Source of the DNA: Bacteroidales bacterium
GTDB lineage: Bacteria; Bacteroidota; Bacteroidia; Bacteroidales; Tenuifilaceae
DNA: 64,000 nucleotides
Reading direction: 5' to 3'
NCBI GenBank assembly: GCA_013141385.1
Contig: JABFRB010000018.1
Location: 92,717 to 156,716 of the forward strand
Position numbers and translations under genes: made by a program
Part shown: positions 44,597-54,040 of the stretch, in pieces
Layout of the letters: the number at the start of each line of letters is the position of its first letter
How positions within the stretch are numbered: position 1 is the first letter of the stretch
The notes under the pieces: model-generated
Database searches by the model: none
Told to the model about the DNA's origin: nothing
Seen by the model: the letters and a program-made list of their open reading frames with translations, nothing else

Positions 44597-45673
44597 TCAG
44601 CTATATAATTTTGGAGGAACTTCTCCACTTAAAACCATTAGTCCGTTCATTGCTAACGCTTGCATTTCATCCTCACCCGGATACACTACTACAGGGGCAA
44701 TAAACCCTACCATATCCTTAATATAATCAACTAAATCAGGGTTATATGCAATGCCACCAGTAAGCAAAATTGCATCAACTTTCCCTTTTAAAACAGTTGA
44801 AAATGCCCCTATCGACTTTCCAATATTGTATGCCATAGCATTCTGTATAAGCTTTGCTTTGGGGTCGCCAGCTTTAGCCTTCATCTCCACTTCATAGGCA
44901 TCATTAGTACCAGCATGTGCAATCAATCCTCCTTGACCAGTAATCAATTTCTTAACCTGTTCGTACGTAAACTCCCCACTAAAACAAAGTTTAGCAAGTT
45001 GTCCAGCAGGAAGTGTTCCAGAACGTTCTGGAGAAAAAGGTCCTTCACCATCAAGTCCGTTATTAACATCGATTACCCTGCCTAATTTATGCGCTCCAAC
45101 AGTAATACCACCCCCAAGATGAGCAACAATCAGATTTAACTCCTCATATTTTTTATCCAATGATTTTGCATGAATTCTTGAAATTGCTTTTTGGTTTAAC
45201 GCATGGAAAATTGATACTCTTTTAAAAAGAGGATGTCCTGCTATTCGAGCAACATCTTCCATTTCATCTACAACCACAGGATCTGCAATAAAGGCTCGAG
45301 CATTTGGTATTGTTTTAGCAATATTATCGGCAATTAATGCACCTAGGTTACATGCATGTTCGCCCATAATACAGTTTTTTATATCCTCTCTCATCTGATC
45401 ATTCACCTCATAAACACCGGATTCTATAGGTTTAACTAATCCTCCCCTACCAACAACTGCCGAAATTTCATCAATTTTTATATCCGCATCTTTGAGTTCT
45501 TTGAGGATAATTTCCTTTCTAAATTCAAATTGATCGGCAATTTTTGGAAATACTTTAAGTTCTTCTGAGGAATGTCTTATATTCTTCAGAAAAACTGATT
45601 TGTTATTCCTATAAACTGCAATTTTAGTCGATGTTGACCCTGGATTTATTGCAAGAATCCTGAATTCTTCCAT
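44597..45673 (-). CDS. buk: Butyrate kinase
   Basis: 358 residues. It transfers phosphate between acyl-phosphate and ADP, giving ATP and butyrate (or branched-chain fatty acids). The ASKHA fold is recognisable: NPGSTSTKIAVY at residues 11-22, VGRGGL near 92, HLGGGITVGAH near 185 and LTGGIAYNP near 300. It lies 29 nt after the phosphotransbutyrylase gene, so the two steps are co-expressed. Confidence 0.93.
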   Translation of the reverse strand: MEEFRILAINPGSTSTKIAVYRNNKSVFLKNIRHSSEELKVFPKIADQFEFRKEIILKELKDADIKIDEISAVVGRGGLVKPIESGVYEVNDQMREDIKNCIMGEHACNLGALIADNIAKTIPNARAFIADPVVVDEMEDVARIAGHPLFKRVSIFHALNQKAISRIHAKSLDKKYEELNLIVAHLGGGITVGAHKLGRVIDVNNGLDGEGPFSPERSGTLPAGQLAKLCFSGEFTYEQVKKLITGQGGLIAHAGTNDAYEVEMKAKAGDPKAKLIQNAMAYNIGKSIGAFSTVLKGKVDAILLTGGIAYNPDLVDYIKDMVGFIAPVVVYPGEDEMQALAMNGLMVLSGEVPPKLYS

Positions 45674-45702
45674 TATAGATATTAAGAATTTTAGTTATTA
45701 GA

Positions 45703-46608
45703 CTACTTTGCAGCATTAGCCGCTAATGCAATAGAGTACATTTTTGATTGTGCGCTATCACCTCTTGATGTAAGAACGCAAGGTACTTTAGCACCCATAA
45801 CCATTGCACCAACCATCCCACCTGCTAACTTTGTACAAGCTTTAAAGAATGTATTTCCTGATTCGATATTGTGGAACACCAAACAATCAGCATCACCAGC
45901 AACACCGCCAGTTATCTTTTTAATTTCTGCAGATTCTTTATCAATAGCAACATCAAGTGATAGTGGGCCATCAATCATTGCGCCTTTAATTTGACCACGA
46001 TCAGCCATTTTTGAAATGATTGCGGCATCAACACATGCTGGCATTCCTGCTGTCATCTGTTCTGTTGCAGCTACCAGAGCAACCTTAGGATTCTCAATGC
46101 CCAAAGAGTGTGCAATTTTTATTAAATACTCAGTGAGGGCAATTTTTTGTGATAAGTCAGGAGCAGGAAGAATTGCAGCATCTCCGAATACAAGTAATTT
46201 ATGGTAAGTAGGTATTTCTAGAACTGTAACATGTGTTAAAATTGCTTTTGGAGGCATTAGTCCAGTTTCCTTGTTAAGTATTGCACGCATGTATTTATCT
46301 GAACTAACCAATCCCTTCATTAAAACCTCTCCTTCGCCCTTGTTAATAAGCTCAACAGCTTTAGTTGCTGCTTTCATCTCATCTGCTTCTTGAACTATTC
46401 TAAATTTTGATGAATCTATTTTAAGATCTGAGCATATTTTTTTAATGGTAGCCTCATCCCCTACTAAAGTACCTTCAACTATACCCATATCAATTGCCTT
46501 ACCTATGGCTTCAATTGTATGAGAATCGTTAGCATAAGCAGCTACAATACGTCTTCTTGGTTTACTTTTTAGAACATCAAATAGTTGATCCAGTTTATTA
46601 ATCTTCAT
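45703..46608 (-). CDS. ptb: Phosphate butyryltransferase-like phosphate acyltransferase
   Basis: 301 residues; swaps CoA for phosphate on butyryl-CoA or a related acyl-CoA. It belongs to the PTA_PTB family: KPRRRIVAAYANDSHT near residue 16, ATEQMTAGMPACVDAA near 180, IDGPLSLDVAID near 213 and MGAKVPCVLTSRGDS near 272. Upstream of buk and downstream of ackA on the same strand. Because no phosphotransacetylase is in the window, it might also feed acetate kinase, but that is inference. Confidence 0.9.
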   Translation of the reverse strand: MKINKLDQLFDVLKSKPRRRIVAAYANDSHTIEAIGKAIDMGIVEGTLVGDEATIKKICSDLKIDSSKFRIVQEADEMKAATKAVELINKGEGEVLMKGLVSSDKYMRAILNKETGLMPPKAILTHVTVLEIPTYHKLLVFGDAAILPAPDLSQKIALTEYLIKIAHSLGIENPKVALVAATEQMTAGMPACVDAAIISKMADRGQIKGAMIDGPLSLDVAIDKESAEIKKITGGVAGDADCLVFHNIESGNTFFKACTKLAGGMVGAMVMGAKVPCVLTSRGDSAQSKMYSIALAANAAK

Positions 46609-46738
46609 ACTCTTGTGTGTTTTATTGTTATTTACTTTATTTATTTTAGTTGTTATTTAAGTGACTAGTGTTTGGAGTTTCCTATACTCTAAAATACGCT
46701 CTAATTTAACTCGCTCTAAGTACTTATTAACGAACCAT

Positions 46739-47950
46739 TTATTTCTTAAGTTTTGAAACAATACTCGCTGTGTCAGTAGCAATTACAAGCTCCTCATTGG
46801 TTGTAATTGACATAACTTTTACCCTAGAGTTTGGCTTAGTCAAAAGTTTATCTTTACCACGTACTCCTTTATTTGCTGCTGCATCAAAATCAACTCCCAT
46901 AAAGTCAATAGCTTCAGAAACGTGGGCTCGGATATTATCATCATTTTCCCCAATTCCTCCAGTGAAAATTATTAAATCAACCCCATCCATAACGGCTGCA
47001 TAAGCACCAACATACTTCTTAACACGATAGTAGTACATATCAATTGCAAGTTGAGCTCTCTCGTTACCTTCAGCAGATGCATTTTCAAGATCTCTCATAT
47101 CTGACGATAAACCTGAAATACCCTGAACTCCACTCTTTTTGTTAATAACATCATTAACCTGCTTTATGCTAAGGTTTTCTTTTTCGGCTAGGAAAAGAAG
47201 AACGCCAGGATCAACATCACCACTTCTAGTACCCATTATTAAACCCTCAACTGGCGTAAACCCCATTGAGGTATCAACGGATTTACCATTTTTAATGGCA
47301 GCAATAGATGCACCATTTCCAAGATGGCAGGTAATAATTTTACAACTGTTAAAATCCATTCCAAGGATTCTACAAGCTTTTTGTGCTACAAACTTATGGC
47401 TTGTTCCATGAAAACCATATCGACGAATTTTGTATTTCTCATAGTATTCATAAGGAAGTGCATATAGATATGAGAAATTTGGCATTGTTTGGTGAAATGA
47501 TGTATCGAACACGGCAACCTGCGGTACGCCAGGCAATAATTTCTCCATTGAAAGAATTCCCTTGAGGTTTGCTGGGTTATGTAGCGGAGCTAATTCTATA
47601 CATTTTTCAATTTCTGATTTTACTCTGTCATTAATTAAACTACTTTCAGTAAAAAACTCACCACCATGAGCAACTCTATGACCAACCGCTACAATATCAT
47701 TTATACTTGATATTACACCATGCTCCTTGTCAACCAGTGTATCTAAAATTAGGTTTATCCCTACATTATGATCAGGGATTGGCTCAAATACTTCGTATTT
47801 TTCCTTTCCTTCGGGTTTATGAGTAAGAATACCGTCTGCAAGTCCAACTCGCTCAACAATACCCTTTGCCAATAGTTTACTGTCATTACTCATATCGATA
47901 ACCTGGTATTTTATCGATGAGCTTCCACAATTTAGAACAAGAACTATCAT
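46739..47950 (-). CDS. ackA: Acetate kinase
   Basis: 403 residues, full length. VLNCGSSSIKYQV at residues 4-16, RRYGFHGTSHKFV near 176-188, HLGNGASIAA near 205 and FTGGIGENDD near 325 are the family signatures. It makes ATP from acetyl phosphate at the end of fermentation. It precedes ptb-buk by 130 nt, so it may be part of the operon or have its own promoter. Pta is not here. Confidence 0.96.
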   Translation of the reverse strand: MIVLVLNCGSSSIKYQVIDMSNDSKLLAKGIVERVGLADGILTHKPEGKEKYEVFEPIPDHNVGINLILDTLVDKEHGVISSINDIVAVGHRVAHGGEFFTESSLINDRVKSEIEKCIELAPLHNPANLKGILSMEKLLPGVPQVAVFDTSFHQTMPNFSYLYALPYEYYEKYKIRRYGFHGTSHKFVAQKACRILGMDFNSCKIITCHLGNGASIAAIKNGKSVDTSMGFTPVEGLIMGTRSGDVDPGVLLFLAEKENLSIKQVNDVINKKSGVQGISGLSSDMRDLENASAEGNERAQLAIDMYYYRVKKYVGAYAAVMDGVDLIIFTGGIGENDDNIRAHVSEAIDFMGVDFDAAANKGVRGKDKLLTKPNSRVKVMSITTNEELVIATDTASIVSKLKK

Positions 47951-48175
47951 TTGTTAATATTTTAACTGATTATCAATTAGTTATATCTGAAAATTATTTT
48001 TGATAAAATTAGATAAAAAAACTTCATTATTTAATGGAAAACTTTAAAAAATAACATGTTTTACAATATTTTCTTTCAATCTAAAAGTTATTTTCAAAAA
48101 AAATGAATGATTAGTAGGTAAAATAGTATTTGGTAAATTTGAAGCAAGTGCGTAAAATATTTTAAAAATGTAAGT

Positions 48176-49252
48176 CTAACTAACTTTTCTCTTGGAATTT
48201 ATTGCCTCTGAATACAAATCTACTGTTTTGTATGCTACATTTTTAAGGCTAAAATCAGTATTTACTAAGTTTTGTATTACATTAGCGTCCCTACGGTATT
48301 TTTCCAAGTTATTAAAAAAATCACTTAAAACAGTATAAATTTCATCAATATTTGGAGGTTCATTACCAATTGCAACAAAATTATTCTCTTTATAATCGGC
48401 ATAATTTGCAGTAGTGATTATTGAACCTAATCTTTTTTGGTTAACAGAAAGAACAGGAACACCATAAGCTAATGCCTGCAAGGAAACTCTTCCAACTCCT
48501 AAAATAAGGCTTGAATTCAAAAAGAAATCTTTAACGTCTGGATGATAACCTAATATTTTGAATACTTCTTTACCTAGCTTACTATTCATTATTGAAGTTT
48601 CCTTCGTAATTAAATTAAGACAATTACCTTCCCCAATAAGATTAAAAGTTATACTGGGGAATTCTTTTATTAGTTCAGGAATTATCTTCTGAATAATCAT
48701 TAAGATTACTTTTGAATGATTTCTATCTATCCTGCTAACATAGGTAATTGAATAAGGTTTCTCTCTGCGAGAAATGAATTTAACCTCCACCCCATTGGGA
48801 ATTACAACTGATTTCTCTTTAATTTTAACGTAACATGCTGATACATTGAGAACATGATTACTCACAAATATAACCCTATCAGGTGTCTTTTGAGTAAATT
48901 CTGATTTTAAATCCAGCCTTGTTCTACCATGAACGGTTGCCACAACAGGAATGTCAATAAACTTGCGAATAATACAAGATGTTAAAATTGATAACCTTTG
49001 ATGTGCATGGATTACATCAATATTGTACTTTTTAACAATTCGATATAATTGTAGAACATTATAAGGCAGTAGAATATCCCTAAATTGATAAGTAATAAGT
49101 TTTACTTGTGGGTTTAATCAAGTGGTTTGCCTCCCTTTAGCCGTTACCAAAAATACTTCGTGTTTTAGCTCACATAGAGTGTTTGCCAGATCACACACAT
49201 GATTTTCCGCACCACCAAAATCAAAACGTTTTAAAACAAGAAGTATTCTCAT
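48176..49252 (-). pseudogene. Family-4 glycosyltransferase interrupted by one in-frame TGA
   Basis: Reading from the ATG at 49252 gives 358 codons in one frame, interrupted only by a TGA at 49120-49118 (codon 45). The N-terminal part MRILLVLKRFDFGGAENHV and the C-terminal part (YVSRIDRNHSKV, GRVSLQALAYGVPVLS) are typical GT4 lipid/polysaccharide glycosyltransferase segments. The sequence continues sensibly on both sides (RQTT-stop-LNPQVKLITY). An internal restart at 48943 would make only the nucleotide-binding half. It may be a pseudogene or a sequencing error at one base. Confidence 0.82.
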
Positions 49253-49419
49253 AAATAATAGCAGATTGTAAAACTATTATTTTTCATTTAGAAATAAAAA
49301 AACTATTCTATTTATTATGATTAAGTACTTTGAATCTTACATATAATGGCGTTTTTATATGACACAGATATTACCCACTATCTTTCAAAAGTTAAAAATC
49401 TATACCTTTAGCCCCTTAA

Positions 49420-52368
49420 ATGAACATTGAAATGAAAATAGATCACTTGCATCATAGTCTTAATGAGCTAAAGCATCACCTTGATGGAGATTTATCATGG
49501 GACAATTCCACCCTTTTGCAATATGCTACAGATGCATCAGCCTATCGCGAAATTCCAGATGCTGTTGCTTTACCAAAAACCAAGGATGATTTAGTTAAAT
49601 TAGTTGCTTTTGCTAAAAAGCATAAAATACCATTAATTCCACGTGCCGCAGGAACTTCTTTGGCAGGGCAGGTTGTCGGTAAAGGAATTATTGTTGATAT
49701 CTCAAGATACTGGGGAGAAATTATTGAGGTAAACGCTCATGAACATTGGGTTAGAGTTGAACCCGGTGTTATACTCGATGAACTTAATCAATTTCTTAAG
49801 CAATATGGTTTGTTTTTTGGGCCTGAAACATCTACATCTAATCGTTGCATGATTGCTGGAATGGTGGGTAATAATAGCTGTGGCTCACATTCTATACTTT
49901 ATGGAAGTACACGAGATCACACTATTTCTGTAAAAATGATTCTTGATGATGGTTTAGAATACGAGTTTTCTCCATTGTCGAAAGAAGAGTTCAACAAGAA
50001 ACTTAAAATTGAGAGTAAGGAAGGTGAAATATATCGCTTTATCCATTCAATGCTATCGGATAGTAGCATTAGCAACGAAATTATTGAGCAATACCCTGAA
50101 CCAGCTGTTAAACGCCGAAATAGCGGCTATGCCCTCGATAAACTTGTTGATAATTGCGTATTTGCCAATAACGATAACCTCTTTAATTTTTCTAATCTAA
50201 TAGCAGGAAGTGAGGGAACACTGGGCTTAATTACTGAAATTAAGCTTAATTTGGTTCCTCTGCCACCCAAAGAAAAGGCGGTAATCGCAGTTCATCTCGA
50301 AGAGCGAAATCATGCCTTTAAAGCAAATCTTATTGCTCTAAAATACAAACCGGGAGCAGTAGAGATGATGGATAATATCATTCTTGGTTGTACCAAAGGA
50401 AATATTGAGCAGCAGAAAAACAGATATTTTGTTCAGGGTGATCCTGGAGCCATTCTAATTGTTGAGTTTGCCAGAGAGACAAGGATTGAAATTGAACAGA
50501 TTGCTGCTCAAATGGAGGCAGATCTGCGAGCCGCTGGGTATGGCTACCATTTCCCGTCTATTTGGGGTGATGATATCAATAAAGTATGGGCTTTACGTAA
50601 AGCAGGACTTGGCGTTCTATCGAATATCGAGGGCGATGCTAAACCAGTATCACTTGTAGAGGATACAGCGGTTAATGTTGAAAAACTTCCAGATTATATG
50701 GAAGAGTTTGCTGCAATAATGGCAAGCCATAATCTCGATTGTGTTTACCATGCTCACATCGGAAGCGGAGAACTTCATCTTAGGCCGGTTTTAAATCTGA
50801 AAGATCCTAAGGATGTGGAACTGTTTAGAGTAATAGCCTACGAAGTGGCTCATCTAGTTAAAAAGTATCGAGGTTCGTTAAGCGGTGAACATGGCGATGG
50901 CAGATTAAGGGGTGAACTTATCCCAATTATGGTAGGCGAAAAGGTGTATAAGTTAATGCAAGACGTTAAGCGTGTTTTTGATTCCGATAATATTTTTAAT
51001 CCCGAGAAAATTGTAAACACCCCTCAATTAAACACTTTCCTACGATATATACCCGGTCGAAAAGAAAAGGAGATATCAACTATATTCGATTTTTCAAATA
51101 CAAAGGGAATATTGCGTGCTGCTGAAAAATGCAATGGTTCAGGTGATTGCCGTAAATTCATTCTTGCTGGAGGCACGATGTGTCCAAGCTATATGGCTAC
51201 AAAGCATGAAGGAAACTCGACACGGGCAAGAGCCAATATTCTACGTGAGTTTTTAACCCAAAGCGATAAAAAAAATCCATTCGATCACAAGGAGATATAC
51301 CAAGTACTCGATCTATGCTTATCCTGTAAGGCATGTAAAAATGAATGCCCATCGAGTGTTGACATTGCTAAACTTAAAGCGGAATTCTTACAGCATTGGT
51401 ACGATGCTAATGGTATCCCGCTTAGAAGTAGAATGGTAGCATATATCACAAGAATAAACTCTTTGGGTAGCATTGCTCCTCGAATTACGAACTTTTTCCT
51501 TTCAAATAGGGTGATATCACCAATCATCATGAAAGGTTTAGGGTTTGAGCCCAAACGGAAGATGCCTACTCTTAACAAAATCACTTTCAAAAATTGGTTT
51601 AAAAGGCGTAAAACCAAACCGAATAAGAATGGCAAAAGTGTTTTTCTTCTCCCCGATGAGTTTACAAACTACAATGATTCACACATTGGTATTAAAGCCG
51701 TTGAACTGCTCGAAATTCTTGGTTACGAAGTAATTATTCCAGATGTTTTTGAAAGTGGAAGAACCTATATTTCAAAAGGGCTTATAAGAACAGCGAAAAA
51801 GATTGCCAATAAGAATATTGAATTGCTTAGCAAATTGGTTTCCAACGACTCTCCTATTATTGGAATTGAACCATCAGCAATTCTGAGTTTTAGGGACGAA
51901 TATTTGGATTTATCCGATTCTGATAATTTGTGCAGCGCATCCTACCTATCCAGAAATTCATTTCTATTCGATGAGTTTTTTATGTTGGAGGTTGAAAAAG
52001 GTAATATCCGTAAGGAGCAGTTTAATTCACAAGCAAAAATGATGAAACTGCACGGTCATTGCCAGCAAAAAGCAGTGGCATCAACCAAAGCAACCAAAGC
52101 AATGCTTTCGTTCCCCGATGGGTATTCTGTATCTGAAATTCCAAGCGGATGTTGCGGCATGGCAGGATCATTTGGTTATGAAAAGGAGCACTATGAGCTA
52201 TCGATGCAGGTTGGCGAGCTTGTGCTTTTCCCCGAGATTCGTAAAACACCAGAGGATGTTACAATAGTTGCTCTTGGAACAAGCTGTAGGCACCAAATAA
52301 AGGATGGTACAGGCCGAAAAGCATTACACCCAATTGAGGTGATGTGGGAGGCTGTTGTAAAAGGGTAG
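49420..52368 (+). CDS. YdiJ-like FAD-binding and Fe-S oxidoreductase (D-2-hydroxyacid dehydrogenase type)
   Basis: 982 residues in three blocks. An FAD-binding domain (about 25-290) carries IPRAAGTSLAGQVVG near residue 75. The FAD-oxidase C-terminal domain (about 290-540) carries HIGSGELHLRPV and GEHGDGRLRGE. A ferredoxin domain with CNGSGDC...MCPSY and CLSCKACKNECPS leads to a C-terminal CCG domain (HGHCQQKAV, SGCCGMAGSFGYE). It oxidises D-lactate, D-2-hydroxyglutarate or similar, passing electrons through Fe-S clusters. Length fits the YdiJ class (about 1,000). An inner ATG at codon 5 is a possible start. Monocistronic. Confidence 0.92.
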   Translation: MNIEMKIDHLHHSLNELKHHLDGDLSWDNSTLLQYATDASAYREIPDAVALPKTKDDLVKLVAFAKKHKIPLIPRAAGTSLAGQVVGKGIIVDISRYWGEIIEVNAHEHWVRVEPGVILDELNQFLKQYGLFFGPETSTSNRCMIAGMVGNNSCGSHSILYGSTRDHTISVKMILDDGLEYEFSPLSKEEFNKKLKIESKEGEIYRFIHSMLSDSSISNEIIEQYPEPAVKRRNSGYALDKLVDNCVFANNDNLFNFSNLIAGSEGTLGLITEIKLNLVPLPPKEKAVIAVHLEERNHAFKANLIALKYKPGAVEMMDNIILGCTKGNIEQQKNRYFVQGDPGAILIVEFARETRIEIEQIAAQMEADLRAAGYGYHFPSIWGDDINKVWALRKAGLGVLSNIEGDAKPVSLVEDTAVNVEKLPDYMEEFAAIMASHNLDCVYHAHIGSGELHLRPVLNLKDPKDVELFRVIAYEVAHLVKKYRGSLSGEHGDGRLRGELIPIMVGEKVYKLMQDVKRVFDSDNIFNPEKIVNTPQLNTFLRYIPGRKEKEISTIFDFSNTKGILRAAEKCNGSGDCRKFILAGGTMCPSYMATKHEGNSTRARANILREFLTQSDKKNPFDHKEIYQVLDLCLSCKACKNECPSSVDIAKLKAEFLQHWYDANGIPLRSRMVAYITRINSLGSIAPRITNFFLSNRVISPIIMKGLGFEPKRKMPTLNKITFKNWFKRRKTKPNKNGKSVFLLPDEFTNYNDSHIGIKAVELLEILGYEVIIPDVFESGRTYISKGLIRTAKKIANKNIELLSKLVSNDSPIIGIEPSAILSFRDEYLDLSDSDNLCSASYLSRNSFLFDEFFMLEVEKGNIRKEQFNSQAKMMKLHGHCQQKAVASTKATKAMLSFPDGYSVSEIPSGCCGMAGSFGYEKEHYELSMQVGELVLFPEIRKTPEDVTIVALGTSCRHQIKDGTGRKALHPIEVMWEAVVKG

Positions 52369-52470
52369 AGACATTTACCTCCTTTAATTCCCCCTTAAAA
52401 AAGGGGGAAACCCTATACACAGTGACCCCTTTGAAACACGTATCAAGTTAAATATTTCCTAGGCAGTTCA

Positions 52471-53394
52471 TTATTGTTTTCTAGCCTTTTTCTCCATTGG
52501 TAGAATGCAACTATAAACAAATCTATTGATTGGTACATCAATACCATACTTTTGTGCAAGTTTAACCACAGTTCCATTCTGGTATTCAATCTCGGATGGT
52601 TTTCCTGCCCAAACATCTCTTGTTAACGAGGATGTATTATTGTAAGGAACTTTATCAATTGCTTCTACGGTTCTATCTACGAAATCGGGATCAATCTTAA
52701 TTCCAACTTTTTGCGATAGCAAATAAATCTCACGAAACAGATCAATCATTAGTTGTCTTGTCTCCTTGAGTTCCCTTAATTCACCATAAGTTGTTTTTGT
52801 AATGGCTAACAATCCACTAACACAAATAGCAATGAATTTTTCCCATAAATCAGCATCTATATCCTTAGATATTATTGATCTTATCCCAGCCCCACTGAAT
52901 ACATCATTTATCATTTGAATTCTTTCTGTTACAGAATTATCCAACTCCCCGAATATAATTACAGGTTCGAGTCCAAGATGATTGATCACCCCAGGAGATT
53001 CAATTTTACTGATTATGCGACATAGCCCGCCAACAACATTTTTGCGATTGATAAACTCCACCAGTTCTTTAGTGGCAAGAATGCCATTCTGGAGTGGTAG
53101 AATAGTGGTATTTGAATTTATAACATCTTTTAATTCTCTAGCAATCTCTTTAATTTGCCATGCTTTTACTGATGTTATAATCAGATCAGCAGCTCCAATA
53201 GATTTTATACTATCCGTAGCTTTAACCGATTCCACTTTAAAATCACCATGAATGCTTTTAACTACCAGCCCATTCTGCTGAATTGCCTTTAGATGCTCAC
53301 CCCTAGCAACAAAGGTTACATCGTAACCAACATGGGCAAGCTTACCGCCAAAGTATCCACCAACCCCTCCTGCTCCTATTATGGCTATTTTCAT
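52471..53394 (-). CDS. panE: 2-dehydropantoate 2-reductase family protein
   Basis: 307 residues. Rossmann motif IGAGGVGGYFGGKLA at residues 5-19, RGEHLKAI soon after (NADP preference), a central helical linker and the ketopantoate-reductase C-terminal domain containing SSLTRDVWAGKPSEIEYQNG, with the family's conserved Glu. It would reduce ketopantoate in coenzyme A synthesis, although paralogues of this family reduce other 2-oxo acids. No other pantothenate genes are near. Confidence 0.88.
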   Translation of the reverse strand: MKIAIIGAGGVGGYFGGKLAHVGYDVTFVARGEHLKAIQQNGLVVKSIHGDFKVESVKATDSIKSIGAADLIITSVKAWQIKEIARELKDVINSNTTILPLQNGILATKELVEFINRKNVVGGLCRIISKIESPGVINHLGLEPVIIFGELDNSVTERIQMINDVFSGAGIRSIISKDIDADLWEKFIAICVSGLLAITKTTYGELRELKETRQLMIDLFREIYLLSQKVGIKIDPDFVDRTVEAIDKVPYNNTSSLTRDVWAGKPSEIEYQNGTVVKLAQKYGIDVPINRFVYSCILPMEKKARKQ

Positions 53395-53434
53395 TTTTAT
53401 GATGATTAAGGGATTTAAGAAGGCATTCGTGAAT

Positions 53435-53830
53435 TTATTTTAAGATTTCTTCCAGCTTATGAAGGGTAATTATTCTGGCCTTTCCAATCCGCTTTAGAAC
53501 AAGCAAGTCTTTGTCGCCAGTTGCAAGATAGTCTGCTTTTGAGTCAATAGTTAAATTAAGTAAGAAGTTATCTTTGGGATCTCGACACTCAGTTACTTCA
53601 CTTCTAATTTTTTTCTTGGCATATCGCTCTGATTTAACGATTTCTATCTCCTTTGTAATGACGTCCAAAGAAGGAACTTCCTCAGATTTCAACCGAAGTT
53701 TCTTTAGAAGGTTTTTTAACTCTAAACTTGGTTTTTCGGTCTTAGATATAGTGATTAAATCTAAATCAGCTAGCTGCTTCAAAATGGTCTTGACTTTCGG
53801 GTTAAGTATTTCAATTCTTAATGCTTCCAT
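53435..53830 (-). CDS. Antitoxin-PIN toxin deletion fusion
   Basis: 131 residues made of two unrelated parts. Residues 1-74 (MEALRIEILNPKVKTILKQL, then EVPSLDVITKEIEIVKSERY) are a complete small antitoxin of the type that precedes PIN toxins in Bacteroidota. Residues 75-131 (CRDPKDNFLLNLTIDSKADY, TGDKDLLVLK) are the C-terminal half of a PIN RNase, with the late acidic residues but without the N-terminal DTN start. An in-frame deletion of roughly 70-80 codons of toxin is the simplest origin. The product is probably inactive as a nuclease. Confidence 0.7.
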   Translation of the reverse strand: MEALRIEILNPKVKTILKQLADLDLITISKTEKPSLELKNLLKKLRLKSEEVPSLDVITKEIEIVKSERYAKKKIRSEVTECRDPKDNFLLNLTIDSKADYLATGDKDLLVLKRIGKARIITLHKLEEILK

Positions 53831-53846
53831 GTTCTTTTAATTTCGT

Positions 53847-53877
53847 CAAATATACAAATAAGAGAAACTCAGTCAAA
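53847..53877 (-). promoter_or_regulatory. Promoter of the antitoxin-PIN fusion
   Basis: Minus strand TTTG (53877-53874), 19 nt, TATATTTG (53854-53847), a full match to the Bacteroidota consensus 17 nt before the ATG. Confidence 0.6.
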
Positions 53878-53908
53878 GCTTTGTCAATCAATGAAAATCA
53901 ACATTTCT

Positions 53909-54022
53909 GTAGTAAGAAATGTTGGGGAGTTAAGAACCGAACATCTATCCGCCGTTAGAAACTTAGATAAATATAATAAAAATGTCGCATCTGCAATGTC
54001 TAGTTCCAATATTTATTACTAC
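53909..54022 (-). repeat. Structured intergenic element A
   Basis: Arms GTAGTAA (53909-53915) and TTACTAC (54016-54022) enclose a conserved core. The 31 bases 53920-53950 (starting TGTTGGGGAGTTAAG) are identical to 55765-55795 in element C. The arms differ from those of C but pair equally well. Lies between the transglutaminase-like and fusion genes. Confidence 0.65.
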
Positions 54023-54040
54023 GTGTGTGTGGCGTAATTC

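Noticed and set aside
49118..49120. Selenocysteine or recoded TGA in the glycosyltransferase
   Set aside because: GT4 enzymes have no Cys/Sec at this place, the flanking sequence shows no SECIS-like hairpin, and TGA appears as a normal stop elsewhere.
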